Assembly: GCF_003259745.1 (NCBI RefSeq)
Contig: NZ_QLMC01000001.1
Location: 62,001 to 126,000, forward strand
Direction: 5' to 3'
From: Larkinella arboricola
GTDB lineage: Bacteria > Bacteroidota > Bacteroidia > Cytophagales > Spirosomataceae
DNA length: 64,000 nt
Part shown: positions 19,189-28,667 of the stretch, piece by piece
How the letters are laid out: every line of letters starts with the position of its first letter
Position numbering within the stretch: position 1 is the stretch's first letter
The notes under the pieces: model-generated
The model's database searches: none
What the model saw: the letters and a program-made list of their open reading frames with translations, nothing else
Told to the model about the DNA's origin: nothing
Position numbers and translations under genes: made by a program

Positions 19189-19746
19189 ATGTCACGCGTA
19201 GGTAATAAAACCATTGCACTGCCCGAGAAAGTATCAGTTTCGGTCGAGAACGGTAACACAGTTACGGTGAAAGGCCCGAAGGGAACACTGTCGCAGAGCA
19301 TCAACCCGGATATTAAATTAGAAATCGCTGATGGCGAACTCAAAGTGGTTCGTCCCAACGATCAGAAGCGCTTCAAATCACTGCACGGTTTATATCGTGC
19401 TCTGGTAAATAACATGGTGACGGGCGTAAGCACGGGATACCGGGTTGAGCTTGAAATTGTTGGGGTTGGTTATAAGGCAGTTGCCTCAAACAACATCCTG
19501 CAATTGACTTTAGGCTATTCGCACGATATCTATGTTGCTATTCCGCAAGAGCTGAATGTTACGGCTGTTACGGAAAAAGGTCAGAACCCGAAGGTTATTC
19601 TGGAAGGAATAGATAAGCAACTGATTGGCGATGTTGCTGCCAAAATCCGGTCCTTGCGTAAGGTTGAGCCCTACAAAGGAAAAGGTATTCGGTTCGTGGG
19701 CGAAACTATTCGTCGTAAAGCTGGTAAATCTGCTTCTAAGAAATAA
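19189..19746 (+). CDS. rplF: 50S ribosomal protein L6
   Basis: 185 residues with the duplicated L6 fold. MSRVGNKTIALPEKVSVSV at the start and VEPYKGKGIRFVGETIRRKA at the end are diagnostic. It lies near the sarcin-ricin loop where EF-G binds. Confidence 0.98.
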   Translation: MSRVGNKTIALPEKVSVSVENGNTVTVKGPKGTLSQSINPDIKLEIADGELKVVRPNDQKRFKSLHGLYRALVNNMVTGVSTGYRVELEIVGVGYKAVASNNILQLTLGYSHDIYVAIPQELNVTAVTEKGQNPKVILEGIDKQLIGDVAAKIRSLRKVEPYKGKGIRFVGETIRRKAGKSASKK

Positions 19747-19784
19747 GCAGTAATAGGTGAACCATATAATAAGCACAGGCGAAA

Positions 19785-20141
19785 ATGGCTGTCACAAGAG
19801 AAAGCAGGAGACTGCGTATTAAAAGACACATTCGGAATAAAGTATCCGGAACGGCTGATCAGCCGAGATTATCCGTATTCCGGTCAAATTCCCGGATTTA
19901 TGCTCAAATCATTGATGATGAAAAAGGCCATACACTGGTGAGTGCATCTTCAATCGATATCAACGGCAAAGATAAAAAAGGCGTCAACGTAGAAACGGCT
20001 AAACAAGTCGGACAGGCCTTGGCGGAGAAAGCAACTACCAGTGGGATTACAAAGGTAGTTTTCGATCGGAACGGTTATTTGTATCATGGTAAGGTGAAAG
20101 CTTTGGCCGACGGTGCTAGAGAAGGTGGCCTTCAATTTTAA
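19785..20141 (+). CDS. rplR: 50S ribosomal protein L18
   Basis: 118 residues, usual length. [20 protein letters not shown] and [20 protein letters not shown] identify L18, which binds 5S rRNA beside L5. Confidence 0.98.
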   Translation: MAVTRESRRLRIKRHIRNKVSGTADQPRLSVFRSNSRIYAQIIDDEKGHTLVSASSIDINGKDKKGVNVETAKQVGQALAEKATTSGITKVVFDRNGYLYHGKVKALADGAREGGLQF

Positions 20142-20149
20142 GCAAAACA

Positions 20150-20665
20150 ATGGTAACCAGTACAAGACCTGCTAAAGTTAACGAGTCAGACCTTAAGGAA
20201 CGCGTTGTTGCTATCAACCGTGTTGCTAAGGTAGTGAAAGGTGGTCGGCGTTTTAGCTTTGCCGCAATCGTTGTCGTCGGTGACAGCAACGGTGTGGTTG
20301 GCTATGGCCTGGGTAAAGCAAACGAAGTAACGGATGCTATTGCCAAAGGAATTGAAGATGCGAAAAAGAACCTGGTGCAGGTTCCTTTGCTGAAACATAC
20401 AGTTCCTCACGAAATGGAAGGTAAATTCAGTGGTGGTTTCGTGCTGCTGAAACCTGCCTCAGCTGGTACAGGCGTTATTGCCGGTGGTGCTATGCGTGCT
20501 GTTTTGGAAAGCGCTGGTATCCGTGATGTATTGGCAAAATCAAAAGGTTCGTCAAATCCGCATAACGTGGTTAAAGCAACCATCGATGCATTGCTGAAAA
20601 TGCGGGCTCCGCATCAGGTAGCATTCCAGCGCGGTGTGAAGCTGAGTAAGGTTTTTAACGGATAA
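20150..20665 (+). CDS. rpsE: 30S ribosomal protein S5
   Basis: 171 residues. The dsRNA-binding-like N-terminal domain ([20 protein letters not shown]) and the C-terminal domain ([20 protein letters not shown]) are complete. S5 acts in decoding accuracy with S4. Confidence 0.98.
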   Translation: MVTSTRPAKVNESDLKERVVAINRVAKVVKGGRRFSFAAIVVVGDSNGVVGYGLGKANEVTDAIAKGIEDAKKNLVQVPLLKHTVPHEMEGKFSGGFVLLKPASAGTGVIAGGAMRAVLESAGIRDVLAKSKGSSNPHNVVKATIDALLKMRAPHQVAFQRGVKLSKVFNG

Positions 20666-20689
20666 GAGTCCTTAATAACGGCAATAAAA

Positions 20690-20869
20690 ATGGCACGGAT
20701 TAAAATCACACAGGTTCGCAGTATTATTAAGCGGCCTAAAACACAGAAGCTGGCGATTCAGTCGCTTGGCCTGGGAAAAATCAACCGTAGCGTTTCATTG
20801 GAATACAATGACGCAATTGGTGGAATCATCCGCAAAATACAACACTTAGTTAAAGTAGAAGAAATTTAA
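20690..20869 (+). CDS. rpmD: 50S ribosomal protein L30
   Basis: 59 residues: ATG at 20690, TAA ending at 20869. MARIKITQVRSIIKRPKTQK and LAIQSLGLGKINRSV match L30. It sits between rpsE (24 bases) and rplO (4 bases), the canonical position in the spc operon. Confidence 0.96.
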   Translation: MARIKITQVRSIIKRPKTQKLAIQSLGLGKINRSVSLEYNDAIGGIIRKIQHLVKVEEI

Positions 20870-20873
20870 GATC

Positions 20874-21320
20874 ATGAATCTGAATACGCTTAAACCTGCG
20901 CAAGGATCCGTCCGGGAGCGCAAGCGAGTAGGTCGAGGTACGGGTTCTGGCATGGGTGGTACCTCCACCCGTGGCCATAAAGGTGCCCAATCGCGTTCTG
21001 GATACAGCGCGAAAAAGAACTTCGAAGGTGGTCAAATGCCCTTGCAACGCCGGGTGCCGAAATTTGGCTTTAAAAATATTAATCGGGTTGAGTACAAGCC
21101 AATTAACCTGGATACACTTCAACAGTTGATCGAAAAAGCTGGTGTTACTTCGATTGATATGGACGTGTTATTGCAAAATGGCTTGGTCGGCAAGAACGAC
21201 AAAATAAAAATCTTGAGCCGGGGCGAATTGTCTTCTGCAATCGAAGTGAAAGCACACAACTTTTCGCAGAAAGCGATTGAGATTATTGAGAAAGCAGGTG
21301 GTAAAGCAATAAAGCTCTAA
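20874..21320 (+). CDS. rplO: 50S ribosomal protein L15
   Basis: 148 residues. Gly/Arg-rich N-terminal extension (RVGRGTGSGMGGTSTRGHKG) that threads into 23S rRNA, then a globular domain ending in KAIEIIEKAGGKAIKL. Four bases after rpmD. Confidence 0.98.
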   Translation: MNLNTLKPAQGSVRERKRVGRGTGSGMGGTSTRGHKGAQSRSGYSAKKNFEGGQMPLQRRVPKFGFKNINRVEYKPINLDTLQQLIEKAGVTSIDMDVLLQNGLVGKNDKIKILSRGELSSAIEVKAHNFSQKAIEIIEKAGGKAIKL

Positions 21321-21404
21321 TCAGCTCGCTCGTTCGTAGTAGATTTAGCCAATATTTTTTCATAAATTTGTTGACTTTTTTCGGACGAGCAGCTTGATAC
21401 ACTA

Positions 21405-22718
21405 ATGAAACGATTAATCACAACCCTTCAGAATATTTTTTCGATTGAGGAGCTGCGGACCCGCATTCTCAACACCTTGTTGTTTGTGACGGTTTTTCGG
21501 TTGGGTTCTCAAATCGTACTACCTGGTGTTGATCCGGATAGACTGAATCTGACTCCTCAAGGGTTGCTGGGTTTGGTGGATATTTTTGTGGGAGGAGCTT
21601 TCAGTAAAGCGTCAATTTTTGCATTGGGAATTATGCCGTATATCTCGGCATCCATTGCTATTCAGCTTCTGACGCTGGCATTGCCTTACTTCCAGAAAAT
21701 GCAGAAGGAAGGTGAATCGGGCCGTAAACGGTTAAACCAAATTACACGGGTATTAACTATTTTCGTTACAGCAGCGCAGGCCATCACTTATCTGACGACA
21801 ACAATTCCGAACGAGGCTGTGATGATGAATCCTACGACGTTCCGGGTTGTGTCTGTGTTTATTCTGACCGGTGGTACAATTTTCTGTATGTGGCTGGGCG
21901 AACGGATCACAGATAAAGGAATTGGTAACGGGATTTCCATGCTGATTATGATCGGTATTGTCTCACGTTTTCCGGGAGCAGTATATGGGGAAGCACTATC
22001 TCGTGGTTCAGGCGGTGCACTTCTGTTTGTTCTGGAGATTGTTGCCCTCTTCTTTGTTGTAATGGGCGCAGTTGTACTGACGCAGGCTGTCCGTCGGATT
22101 CCAATTCAATATGCCAAACAAGTGGTTGGTAACAAGGTAGTAGGCGGTCAGCGGCAATACTTGCCACTGAAACTAAATGCTGCGGGCGTAATGCCAATTA
22201 TTTTTGCTCAGGCATTAATGTTTGTCCCTTCCCTGGTTGCTTCCTTTTTCGCAGAGAAAAGTGATTTTGCCGGGTCTGTGCAGACGGTTTTCTCCGATTA
22301 TACATCGTGGCAATATAATGTACTGTTTGCTGTGCTGATTATTGTCTTTACGTTTTTCTATACGGCAATTTCAGTTAATCCCAACCAGATTGCGGATGAC
22401 ATGAAGCGGAGCGGTGGTTTTATTCCGGGTGTCAAACCAGGCTTTATGACCTCTGAGTACATTGGTCAGGTATTGGATCGGATTACACTGCCCGGTGCAT
22501 TAATGTTAGCAACCGTGGCTATATTACCAGCCATTGCTGCTCTGCTGGGAATGACTCGTAATTTCTCGCAGTTTTTTGGCGGTACCTCTCTGCTGATTAT
22601 GGTTGGTGTTGTACTGGATACGTTGCAGCAAATTGAAAGCTATCTTTTGATGCGCCGTTACGAAGGTTTGATGAAGTCAGGACGGGTAACGGGTCGCACG
22701 GAAAGTGTAACCGCCTAA
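21405..22718 (+). CDS. secY: Preprotein translocase subunit SecY
   Basis: 437 residues, ten predicted membrane helices. The first helix and plug region (LGSQIVLPGVDPDRLN), the helix pair FALGIMPYISASIAIQLLTL, and the cytoplasmic loop for SecA and ribosome binding (RRIPIQYAKQVVGNKVVGG, PGVKPGFMTSEYIGQVLDR) are visible. It forms the protein-conducting channel with SecE/SecG. The 84-base gap before it contains TAAATTTG (21363-21370), a possible internal promoter but without a partner box. Confidence 0.98.
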   Translation: MKRLITTLQNIFSIEELRTRILNTLLFVTVFRLGSQIVLPGVDPDRLNLTPQGLLGLVDIFVGGAFSKASIFALGIMPYISASIAIQLLTLALPYFQKMQKEGESGRKRLNQITRVLTIFVTAAQAITYLTTTIPNEAVMMNPTTFRVVSVFILTGGTIFCMWLGERITDKGIGNGISMLIMIGIVSRFPGAVYGEALSRGSGGALLFVLEIVALFFVVMGAVVLTQAVRRIPIQYAKQVVGNKVVGGQRQYLPLKLNAAGVMPIIFAQALMFVPSLVASFFAEKSDFAGSVQTVFSDYTSWQYNVLFAVLIIVFTFFYTAISVNPNQIADDMKRSGGFIPGVKPGFMTSEYIGQVLDRITLPGALMLATVAILPAIAALLGMTRNFSQFFGGTSLLIMVGVVLDTLQQIESYLLMRRYEGLMKSGRVTGRTESVTA

Positions 22719-22727
22719 CGTAAGAAG

Positions 22728-23540
22728 ATGATCTACCTGAAATCAGACGCCGAAATAGAGTTGATGAGAATGAGCGGCCAAGTCCTTGGCAAAGCTCATG
22801 CTGAGGTGGCTAAGCTGATTCGGCCGGGTGTGACTACGAAGGAGTTGGATCGTGTGGCTGAAGAATATATTCGTGATAACGGCGGTATCCCTTCTTTCAA
22901 AGGGTTTAATAACTTTCCCGCATCCCTATGCATTTCGGTGAATGAAACCGTTGTACATGGGTTCCCAAGCAAGTACGAGCTAAAGGAAGGGGATATCATT
23001 TCGATTGATTGCGGAGTTAAATTGAATGGCTACCACAGCGATAGTGCTTATACGTATCCGGTGGGAGAAATTAGTCAGGAAGTTCGCGATCTACTCATTC
23101 GGACCAAGCAATCGCTATACTACGGTATTGAGAAGGCTGTAGAAGGAAATCGGATTGGTGATATCGGATATGCCGTACAAAGTCATGTAGAGAAGTTTGG
23201 TTACTCTATTGTTCGGGAGCTGGTAGGCCACGGTCTCGGAAAAAGCCTTCACGAAAGTCCTGAGGTTCCTAATTATGGGAAACGGGGCCAGGGTGTTAAG
23301 CTGAAAGAGGGAATGGTACTGGCTATCGAACCTATGGTGAACTTAGGCAAGAAAAACATCGTTCAGGAAAGGGATGGCTGGACTATCCGTACTGCTGATC
23401 GTAAGCCGTCTGCTCATTTTGAGCACTCTGTAGCTATTCGAAAAGGCAAGCCTGAGATATTGACAACGTTCCAATACATTGAAGAAGTAACGGCCAATAC
23501 CAGCTTAATGGTTGAAGCCGTAGAAGCGACCATAGTGTAA
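22728..23540 (+). CDS. map: Methionine aminopeptidase, type I
   Basis: 270 residues. Pita-bread fold with all metal ligands visible: D in SIDCGVKLNGYHSDSAYTY (two Asp), H in LVGHGLGKSLHESPEVPNYG, E in LAIEPMVNLG and the last E in HFEHSV. Substrate-pocket Cys-free start MIYLKSDAEIELMRMSGQVL. It removes the N-terminal Met from new proteins. Located between secY and infA as in many Bacteroidota; adk is not between them. Confidence 0.97.
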   Translation: MIYLKSDAEIELMRMSGQVLGKAHAEVAKLIRPGVTTKELDRVAEEYIRDNGGIPSFKGFNNFPASLCISVNETVVHGFPSKYELKEGDIISIDCGVKLNGYHSDSAYTYPVGEISQEVRDLLIRTKQSLYYGIEKAVEGNRIGDIGYAVQSHVEKFGYSIVRELVGHGLGKSLHESPEVPNYGKRGQGVKLKEGMVLAIEPMVNLGKKNIVQERDGWTIRTADRKPSAHFEHSVAIRKGKPEILTTFQYIEEVTANTSLMVEAVEATIV

Positions 23541-23543
23541 CGA

Positions 23544-23762
23544 ATGGCAAAACAGACATCTATCGAACAAGACGGTACCATTGTAGAAGCACTCTCCAAT
23601 GCCATGTTTCGGGTACAACTCGAAAATAAACATGAGGTGATTGCCCATATTTCTGGAAAAATGCGGATGAATTACATTAAGATTTTGCCGGGTGACCGCG
23701 TAAAGTTGGAGATGTCACCGTATGATCTTACCAAAGCACGAATTGTTTATCGATATAAATAA
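23544..23762 (+). CDS. infA: Translation initiation factor IF-1
   Basis: 72 residues, exact family length; OB fold with [20 protein letters not shown] and [20 protein letters not shown]. It binds the 30S A site during initiation. Three bases after map. Confidence 0.98.
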   Translation: MAKQTSIEQDGTIVEALSNAMFRVQLENKHEVIAHISGKMRMNYIKILPGDRVKLEMSPYDLTKARIVYRYK

Positions 23763-23822
23763 TGTTTGGCATTAAGTAGCAGTACTTAGTGTTGAACAGC
23801 AGATCTTAAACGAAGGGAAACC

Positions 23823-23939
23823 ATGAAAGTCAAAGCGTCTATCAAAAAGCGCAGCGCTGAATGTAAAGTGATTCGCCGGAAGGGCAAGCTTTACGTTATT
23901 AACAAAAAGAATCCAAGATACAAACAAAGACAAGGATAA
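23823..23939 (+). CDS. rpmJ: 50S ribosomal protein L36, zinc-free form
   Basis: 38 residues: ATG at 23823, TAA ending at 23939. [20 protein letters not shown] and YKQRQG match L36. The zinc form has three Cys and one His; here only one Cys (residue 14) is left and the other ligand positions are Ser, Asn and Tyr, so it cannot hold the zinc ribbon. Normal position between infA and rpsM. Confidence 0.95.
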   Translation: MKVKASIKKRSAECKVIRRKGKLYVINKKNPRYKQRQG

Positions 23940-23948
23940 TCACTGAAT

Positions 23949-24326
23949 ATGGCACGTATCGCAGGGGTTGATATTCCCGACCGGAAGCGCGGTGAAATTG
24001 CTTTGACCTACATTTTTGGCATTGGCCGTAGCTCAGCACAGACAATTTTAAACAGAGCAGGTGTTTCTGTTGATAAGAAGGTTAGCGAATGGAACGATGA
24101 AGAATCGAACGCCATCCGGACCATCATCAGCGGAGAATACAAAGTGGAGGGTGCGCTGAAATCTGAAGTGCAGCTCAACATCAAACGTCTGATGGACATT
24201 GGATGTTATCGGGGGCTTCGGCACCGGAAAGGTCTGCCGGTTCGTGGACAGCATACGAAAAATAACTCTCGTACGCGGAAAGGTAAGCGTAAGACCGTAG
24301 CGAACAAGAAGAAAGCAACTAAATAA
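23949..24326 (+). CDS. rpsM: 30S ribosomal protein S13
   Basis: 125 residues. [20 protein letters not shown] and the basic tail [20 protein letters not shown] contacting P-site tRNA are diagnostic. Followed by an intergenic hairpin. Confidence 0.98.
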   Translation: MARIAGVDIPDRKRGEIALTYIFGIGRSSAQTILNRAGVSVDKKVSEWNDEESNAIRTIISGEYKVEGALKSEVQLNIKRLMDIGCYRGLRHRKGLPVRGQHTKNNSRTRKGKRKTVANKKKATK

Positions 24327-24330
24327 TAAG

Positions 24331-24399
24331 GTTTAAAGTTTGAGGTTTAGGTTCTAGATACCATCCGATGGTTTAGAACTTAGGCTTCAAACATTAAAC
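24331..24399 (+). repeat. Long inverted repeat filling the rpsM-rpsK gap
   Basis: Arms 24331-24356 and 24374-24399, 26 bases each. As DNA they differ at five places, but as RNA in the sense direction four of those are G-U pairs and only one is a true mismatch. A small CCAT/ATGG stem occupies the loop. It begins four bases after the rpsM stop and ends 12 bases before rpsK. No T run follows. Confidence 0.8.
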
Positions 24400-24411
24400 G
24401 ATCAACTAAAA

Positions 24412-24807
24412 ATGGCTCAGGCAAAACGCAAAGATAAAGCGAAAAAACGGGTAGTAGTGGTTGAACCCGTTGGTCAGGTTCACATCCGGGCTTCGTTTAA
24501 CAACATTATTATTTCTATTACCAACAGCACCGGGCAGGTAATCTCGTGGGCGTCGGCAGGTAAAATGGGCTTTAAAGGCTCTAAGAAAAACACGCCGTAT
24601 GCTGCACAAACTGCCGCTCAGAACTGTGCTGCGGTAGCGCATGATTTAGGAATGCGTAAGGCTGAAGTTTTTGTGAAAGGACCGGGGTCAGGCCGTGAAT
24701 CGGCTATCCGTACGATCCAGAACTCTGGTATTGAAGTAACGTCTATCAAAGACATTACTCCCCTGCCTCACAACGGCTGCCGCCCTCCCAAACGCCGTCG
24801 CGTTTAA
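24412..24807 (+). CDS. rpsK: 30S ribosomal protein S11
   Basis: 131 residues. [20 protein letters not shown] and the C-terminal [20 protein letters not shown] identify S11 of the 30S platform. The hairpin upstream separates it from rpsM by 85 bases, where these genes are usually nearly contiguous. Confidence 0.98.
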   Translation: MAQAKRKDKAKKRVVVVEPVGQVHIRASFNNIIISITNSTGQVISWASAGKMGFKGSKKNTPYAAQTAAQNCAAVAHDLGMRKAEVFVKGPGSGRESAIRTIQNSGIEVTSIKDITPLPHNGCRPPKRRRV

Positions 24808-24854
24808 TCATTATTGTTCAGTTATGCAGTTCGCTGATAAGAAACTGCGTCATC

Positions 24855-24908
24855 AATGAATACGGACAGGCGCCATTAAGTTGTGTCTGTTCTTTTTCGT
24901 TATTCATT
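24855..24908 (+). repeat. Imperfect inverted repeat between rpsK and rpsD
   Basis: AATGAATA near 24855 pairs with TTATTCATT near 24900, and an inner GACAG pairs with CTGTT around a loop containing cgccattaag. A smaller GCAGTT/AACTGC hairpin precedes it at about 24830-24850. It ends 14 bases before the rpsD ATG. Confidence 0.45.
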
Positions 24909-24921
24909 ACATAGGTTAGAA

Positions 24922-25527
24922 ATGGCAAGATACACCGGCCCCAAGGCCAAAATCTCCCGCAAATTTGGTGAGCCCATCCTCGGCCCCAGCAAAGCACTGC
25001 AAAAGAAAGCATACGGTCCTGGACAACACGGACGTGGCCGTAAACGGAAACAGTCAGAATATGCTGTTCAGTTGCAGGAAAAACAAAAAGTAAAATATAT
25101 CTACGGTATTCTGGAACGTCAGTTCCGGGGCTTGTTCCACCGGGCCGTTGTTAAAGAAGGAATCACGGGTGAAAACCTGCTGAAACTTTGCGAGGCTCGT
25201 CTGGACAATACGGTTTATCGCCTGGGTATTGCTCCAACGCGTCGTGCCGCCCGCCAGCTTGTATCTCACAAACACATTGCCGTTGATGGCGAAGTGGTAA
25301 ACATAGCTTCTTACTCATTGAAGCCCGGTCAGTTGATTAGCGTTCGTGAGAAATCTAAGTCTCTCGAAGCCGTTTCAACGAGCTTGGCAACCCGCGGTGC
25401 CAAACGCTACAACTGGTTAGAATGGGATCAGCAACAATTGCAAGGTAAGTTTACGAACTACCCGGAACGTGATCAGATTCCTGAGAACGTCAACGAGCAA
25501 TTGGTTGTCGAATTATACTCTAAATAA
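24922..25527 (+). CDS. rpsD: 30S ribosomal protein S4
   Basis: 201 residues from the ATG at 24922 ([20 protein letters not shown]); a longer frame from 24883 would add 13 residues not seen in S4. The S4 RNA-binding domain is around residues 90-150 ([39 protein letters not shown]). The zinc ligands of some S4 proteins are absent. It sits between rpsK and rpoA as usual. Confidence 0.98.
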   Translation: MARYTGPKAKISRKFGEPILGPSKALQKKAYGPGQHGRGRKRKQSEYAVQLQEKQKVKYIYGILERQFRGLFHRAVVKEGITGENLLKLCEARLDNTVYRLGIAPTRRAARQLVSHKHIAVDGEVVNIASYSLKPGQLISVREKSKSLEAVSTSLATRGAKRYNWLEWDQQQLQGKFTNYPERDQIPENVNEQLVVELYSK

Positions 25528-25532
25528 TAGTT

Positions 25533-25586
25533 ACGGTTTTCGGTTTGCTGTTTTGGGAAGATACAAAGCAGCAAACCGAAAACTGT
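25533..25586 (+). repeat. Long inverted repeat between rpsD and rpoA
   Basis: Arms 25533-25550 and 25569-25586: 17 of 18 bases complementary, the remaining one a G-U in sense RNA, with an 18-base loop. It begins five bases after the rpsD stop. No T run follows. It lies before rpoA and could alter the stoichiometry of RNA polymerase alpha relative to ribosomal proteins. Confidence 0.82.
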
Positions 25587-25626
25587 ACACTACATTTTTT
25601 ATTTGAACTGTTAACAACAAAATCGT

Positions 25627-26616
25627 ATGTCAATATTAGCGTTCCAAATGCCCGATAAAGTTGTCATGGAGCGAGCTGACGACTTTCACGGGTTGTTTGA
25701 GTTCAAGCCACTCGAAAAGGGCTATGGCGTGACTATAGGGAATGCGTTGCGGAGAATTCTGCTGTCATCGCTGGAGGGCTATGCCATTACCAGCGTACGG
25801 TTCCCGGGCGTACTGCATGAATTCTCCTCAATAGAAGGCGTCGTTGAAGATGTTACCGAAATCATTCTGAACCTGAAAATGGTACGGTTCAAGAAAGTTT
25901 CGGATATGGTCGACAACAAAATTACCGTTACGATTAAAAATCAGTCGGTGTTGAAAGCCGGTGATATATCTAAATTCTCTGCGTCATTCGAAGTGTTGAA
26001 TCCCGATCTGGAGATTTGCCACATTGATGATACGCGTGAGTTGGAAATGGAGATTTACGTGGAGAAAGGTCGTGGTTATGTCCCGGCTGACGAACCGCGT
26101 GCCAATGAATTGCCGTTCGGTCACATTCCAATCGATGCAATCTACACACCGATTAAAAATGTGCGTTACAGCGTTGAAAACACGCGGGTTGAGCAGAAAA
26201 CTGACTACGAGCGGTTGTTGCTTGATATCGAAACGGACGGTTCTATCCACCCGGAAGAAGCCCTGAAAGGTGCAGCTACCATTCTGATTCAGCACTTTAT
26301 GTTGTTCTCGGACCAAACGATGACGTTTGAAACCGCGAAAGCTGAAGAAGATAACGTAGTAGATGAAGAAATGCTGCATATGCGGAAGCTGTTGAAAACT
26401 CCGCTGGCTGATCTTGATCTCTCCGTACGGGCTTACAACTGTTTGAAATCTGCCGATGTAAAATCACTGGGGGACCTGGTGAAACTCGAGATTTCAGATA
26501 TGATGAAATTTAGAAACTTCGGTAAGAAGTCGCTGACTGAGCTTGAGCAGTTGGTTGCCGAAAAGAATCTGACCTTCGGCATGGACATTTCCAAATACAG
26601 ATTAGACGAGGACTAA
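25627..26616 (+). CDS. rpoA: DNA-directed RNA polymerase subunit alpha
   Basis: 329 residues, full length. N-terminal assembly domain ([40 protein letters not shown]) and C-terminal domain ([35 protein letters not shown]) that contacts upstream DNA and activators, joined by an acidic linker near residues 238-250. rplQ follows after four bases. Confidence 0.98.
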   Translation: MSILAFQMPDKVVMERADDFHGLFEFKPLEKGYGVTIGNALRRILLSSLEGYAITSVRFPGVLHEFSSIEGVVEDVTEIILNLKMVRFKKVSDMVDNKITVTIKNQSVLKAGDISKFSASFEVLNPDLEICHIDDTRELEMEIYVEKGRGYVPADEPRANELPFGHIPIDAIYTPIKNVRYSVENTRVEQKTDYERLLLDIETDGSIHPEEALKGAATILIQHFMLFSDQTMTFETAKAEEDNVVDEEMLHMRKLLKTPLADLDLSVRAYNCLKSADVKSLGDLVKLEISDMMKFRNFGKKSLTELEQLVAEKNLTFGMDISKYRLDED

Positions 26617-26620
26617 TACC

Positions 26621-27232
26621 ATGAGACACGGTAAAAAAAATAATCATCTTGGCAGGACGTATTCCCACCGGACAGCTATGCTGTCGAACATGGCGTCCTC
26701 GCTAATTCTGAGCAAACGTATCGAAACAACGGTTGCGAAGGCAAAAGAACTGCGGAAATACGTTGAACCGCTGCTGACCCGCGCTAAAAATGATTCTTAC
26801 CAGAATCGTCGGGTTGTTTTCTCATACCTCCAGGATAAGGAGACGATGAAAGAGCTTTTCAACGTTGTATCGGATAAGATTTCCAATCGTCCAGGTGGTT
26901 ACACCCGGATCATCAAACTGGGAAACCGGATTGGTGACAACGCCGAAACCTGTATCATCGAACTGGTTGACTTTAACGAAACGTTACTGTCAGCAGCTAC
27001 TGAAGACCAGAAAGCAACCCGCACCCGTCGTAGCCGTCGGAGTGGTGGTGCTCGTAAAGCGGATGAAACAGTTGAAGCTGCTCCGGTAGCTGAAACGGCT
27101 CCAGCCGCGGAAGCAACACCAGTAGTAGAAGCGACCGCTGAAGCTGCTCCCTCGGAAGAGCCAGCGGCTGAAAAAGCTCCGGATGCTCCGGAAGCCGCTG
27201 CCGGGTCAACGGATGACGAAGTAAAATCTTAA
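26621..27232 (+). CDS. rplQ: 50S ribosomal protein L17 with Ala/Glu-rich tail
   Basis: 203 residues against 115-130 in E. coli. The L17 body occupies residues 1-122 ([40 protein letters not shown]). A short basic stretch ([14 protein letters not shown]) is followed by about 65 residues almost only of A, E, P, V, T and D. The tail is probably disordered and acidic. Last gene of the ribosomal operon. Confidence 0.96.
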   Translation: MRHGKKNNHLGRTYSHRTAMLSNMASSLILSKRIETTVAKAKELRKYVEPLLTRAKNDSYQNRRVVFSYLQDKETMKELFNVVSDKISNRPGGYTRIIKLGNRIGDNAETCIIELVDFNETLLSAATEDQKATRTRRSRRSGGARKADETVEAAPVAETAPAAEATPVVEATAEAAPSEEPAAEKAPDAPEAAAGSTDDEVKS

Positions 27233-27399
27233 TGCCATAGCGTTAGAATAGATTTGCAATTTGCTTTCTATACGACTAAATGGTTACGACCGGATACCGC
27301 CGTTTGTTACATCGCCTTTGATAACACAAAAGCTCATGAACTAAAAAGCAGCCGAACCGGTTTTACTATCGTGAAGAACAAACTCACATACAAAATAGA

Positions 27400-27430
27400 G
27401 GGTTAACCGGAATGGGTTAACCCTTTTTTT
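27400..27430 (+). terminator. Terminator of the ribosomal protein operon
   Basis: Stem 27400-27408 with 27415-27423 (GGGTTAACC/GGTTAACCC), six-base loop, then seven T. It lies 168 bases after the rplQ stop; I see no gene in the gap 27233-27399. It isolates carA from the operon. Confidence 0.9.
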
Positions 27431-27455
27431 TAACTCAGAAACTCCAAAGCAATTC

Positions 27456-28571
27456 ATGAAACAGGTTCAGCAACCAGCGGCTTTATTGGTTTTGAAAGAT
27501 GGTTCTGTATTTAGAGGAACGGCCCTTGGTAAAATTGGAACGGCGGGTGGCGAAATATGCTTCAATACGGGCATGACTGGCTATCAGGAGATTTATACAG
27601 ATCCTTCCTATTACGGTCAGGTAATTGTTAACACGACTTCCCATATCGGTAACTACGGAGTGCAATACCGGGATGAAGAAGAGTCGGACAAGGTAACCAT
27701 TCGGGGTATGGTCTGTAACTTCTTCTCGCAAATTCATTCGCGTAACACGGCTGATACCTCGTTGCAGGAGTATTTTGAACGCGCTAACATTGTCGGTATT
27801 AGCGGTATTGATACGCGTCAGGTGGTACGGCATATTCGGGACAAAGGTGTTATGAACTGCATCATCTCCTCCGAAATTCTGGACCCGGCGGTTTTGCTGG
27901 ATCGTCTGCACCAGATTCCGGATATGGAAGGGCTGGAGCTTTCGTCTGAAGTAAGTACCAAAAAGATCTACGAGGTTGGAGATCCTAATGTTTCCGACTT
28001 TAAAGTGGCGGTGCTGGATTTAGGTATTAAGAAAAGTATTCTGAACAACCTGGCTGGGCGGGGTGCTCATTGCCGGGTGTTTCCCGCAAAAACGCCTTTT
28101 GAAGAGATCAAGGCCTGGAGTCCCGATGGCTATTTTATCTCAAACGGCCCCGGAGACCCGGCCGCAATGCCGTATGCAGTTGAAACCGTCAAGCAGGCGC
28201 TGGAAACAGATAAGCCGTTGTTTGGCATCTGCCTCGGCCACCAGATTTTGTCGCTTGCCAGTGGTATATCAACCTATAAAATGCACAATGGACACCGGGG
28301 ACTTAATCATCCGGTTAAAAACCTGATTACCGGTCGTTGTGAAGTTACGTCGCAAAATCATGGTTTTGCGGTGCGGGCGGACGAAGTAATGGACAATGCG
28401 GATATTGAACTGACGCACGTCAACCTGAATGATAAAACCATTGAAGGGATTCGTCGGAAAGATCGTCCGGCCTTTTCGGTGCAATACCACCCCGAAGCGT
28501 CGCCGGGGCCGCACGATTCGCGGTACCTGTTCGATGACTTTGTAAAGCTCATTGAAGTTGAAGCTCGCTAA
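27456..28571 (+). CDS. carA: Carbamoyl-phosphate synthase small subunit
   Basis: 371 residues. The N-terminal CPSase domain (LKDGSVFRGTALGKIGTAGG, FNTGMTGYQEIYTDPSYYGQ) is followed by a class I glutamine amidotransferase with the nucleophile in LFGICLGHQILSLASG and the His/Glu pair in VQYHPEASPGPHDSRYLFDD. It releases ammonia from glutamine for carbamoyl phosphate synthesis in arginine and pyrimidine pathways. carB is not adjacent. Own terminator downstream; no consensus promoter seen in the 26 bases between the preceding terminator and the ATG. Confidence 0.98.
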   Translation: MKQVQQPAALLVLKDGSVFRGTALGKIGTAGGEICFNTGMTGYQEIYTDPSYYGQVIVNTTSHIGNYGVQYRDEEESDKVTIRGMVCNFFSQIHSRNTADTSLQEYFERANIVGISGIDTRQVVRHIRDKGVMNCIISSEILDPAVLLDRLHQIPDMEGLELSSEVSTKKIYEVGDPNVSDFKVAVLDLGIKKSILNNLAGRGAHCRVFPAKTPFEEIKAWSPDGYFISNGPGDPAAMPYAVETVKQALETDKPLFGICLGHQILSLASGISTYKMHNGHRGLNHPVKNLITGRCEVTSQNHGFAVRADEVMDNADIELTHVNLNDKTIEGIRRKDRPAFSVQYHPEASPGPHDSRYLFDDFVKLIEVEAR

Positions 28572-28573
28572 TA

Positions 28574-28605
28574 AAAAAATCCGGCCCACAAGCCGGATTT
28601 TTTTA
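28574..28605 (+). terminator. Terminator after carA
   Basis: AATCCGGC/GCCGGATT stem around a six-base loop (28579-28600), preceded by a run of A and followed by T to 28604. The A run makes it usable in both directions. Confidence 0.9.
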
Positions 28606-28667
28606 TGCCTACCCGTGACGTAACTTACTTATTTGCGCTAATTTAGGAGAGAACGAAACGTAGCGCA

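Noticed and set aside
21339-21370. Possible promoter before secY
   Set aside because: TAAATTTG fits the -7 box, yet the upstream element is missing; continuous operon transcription is sufficient.
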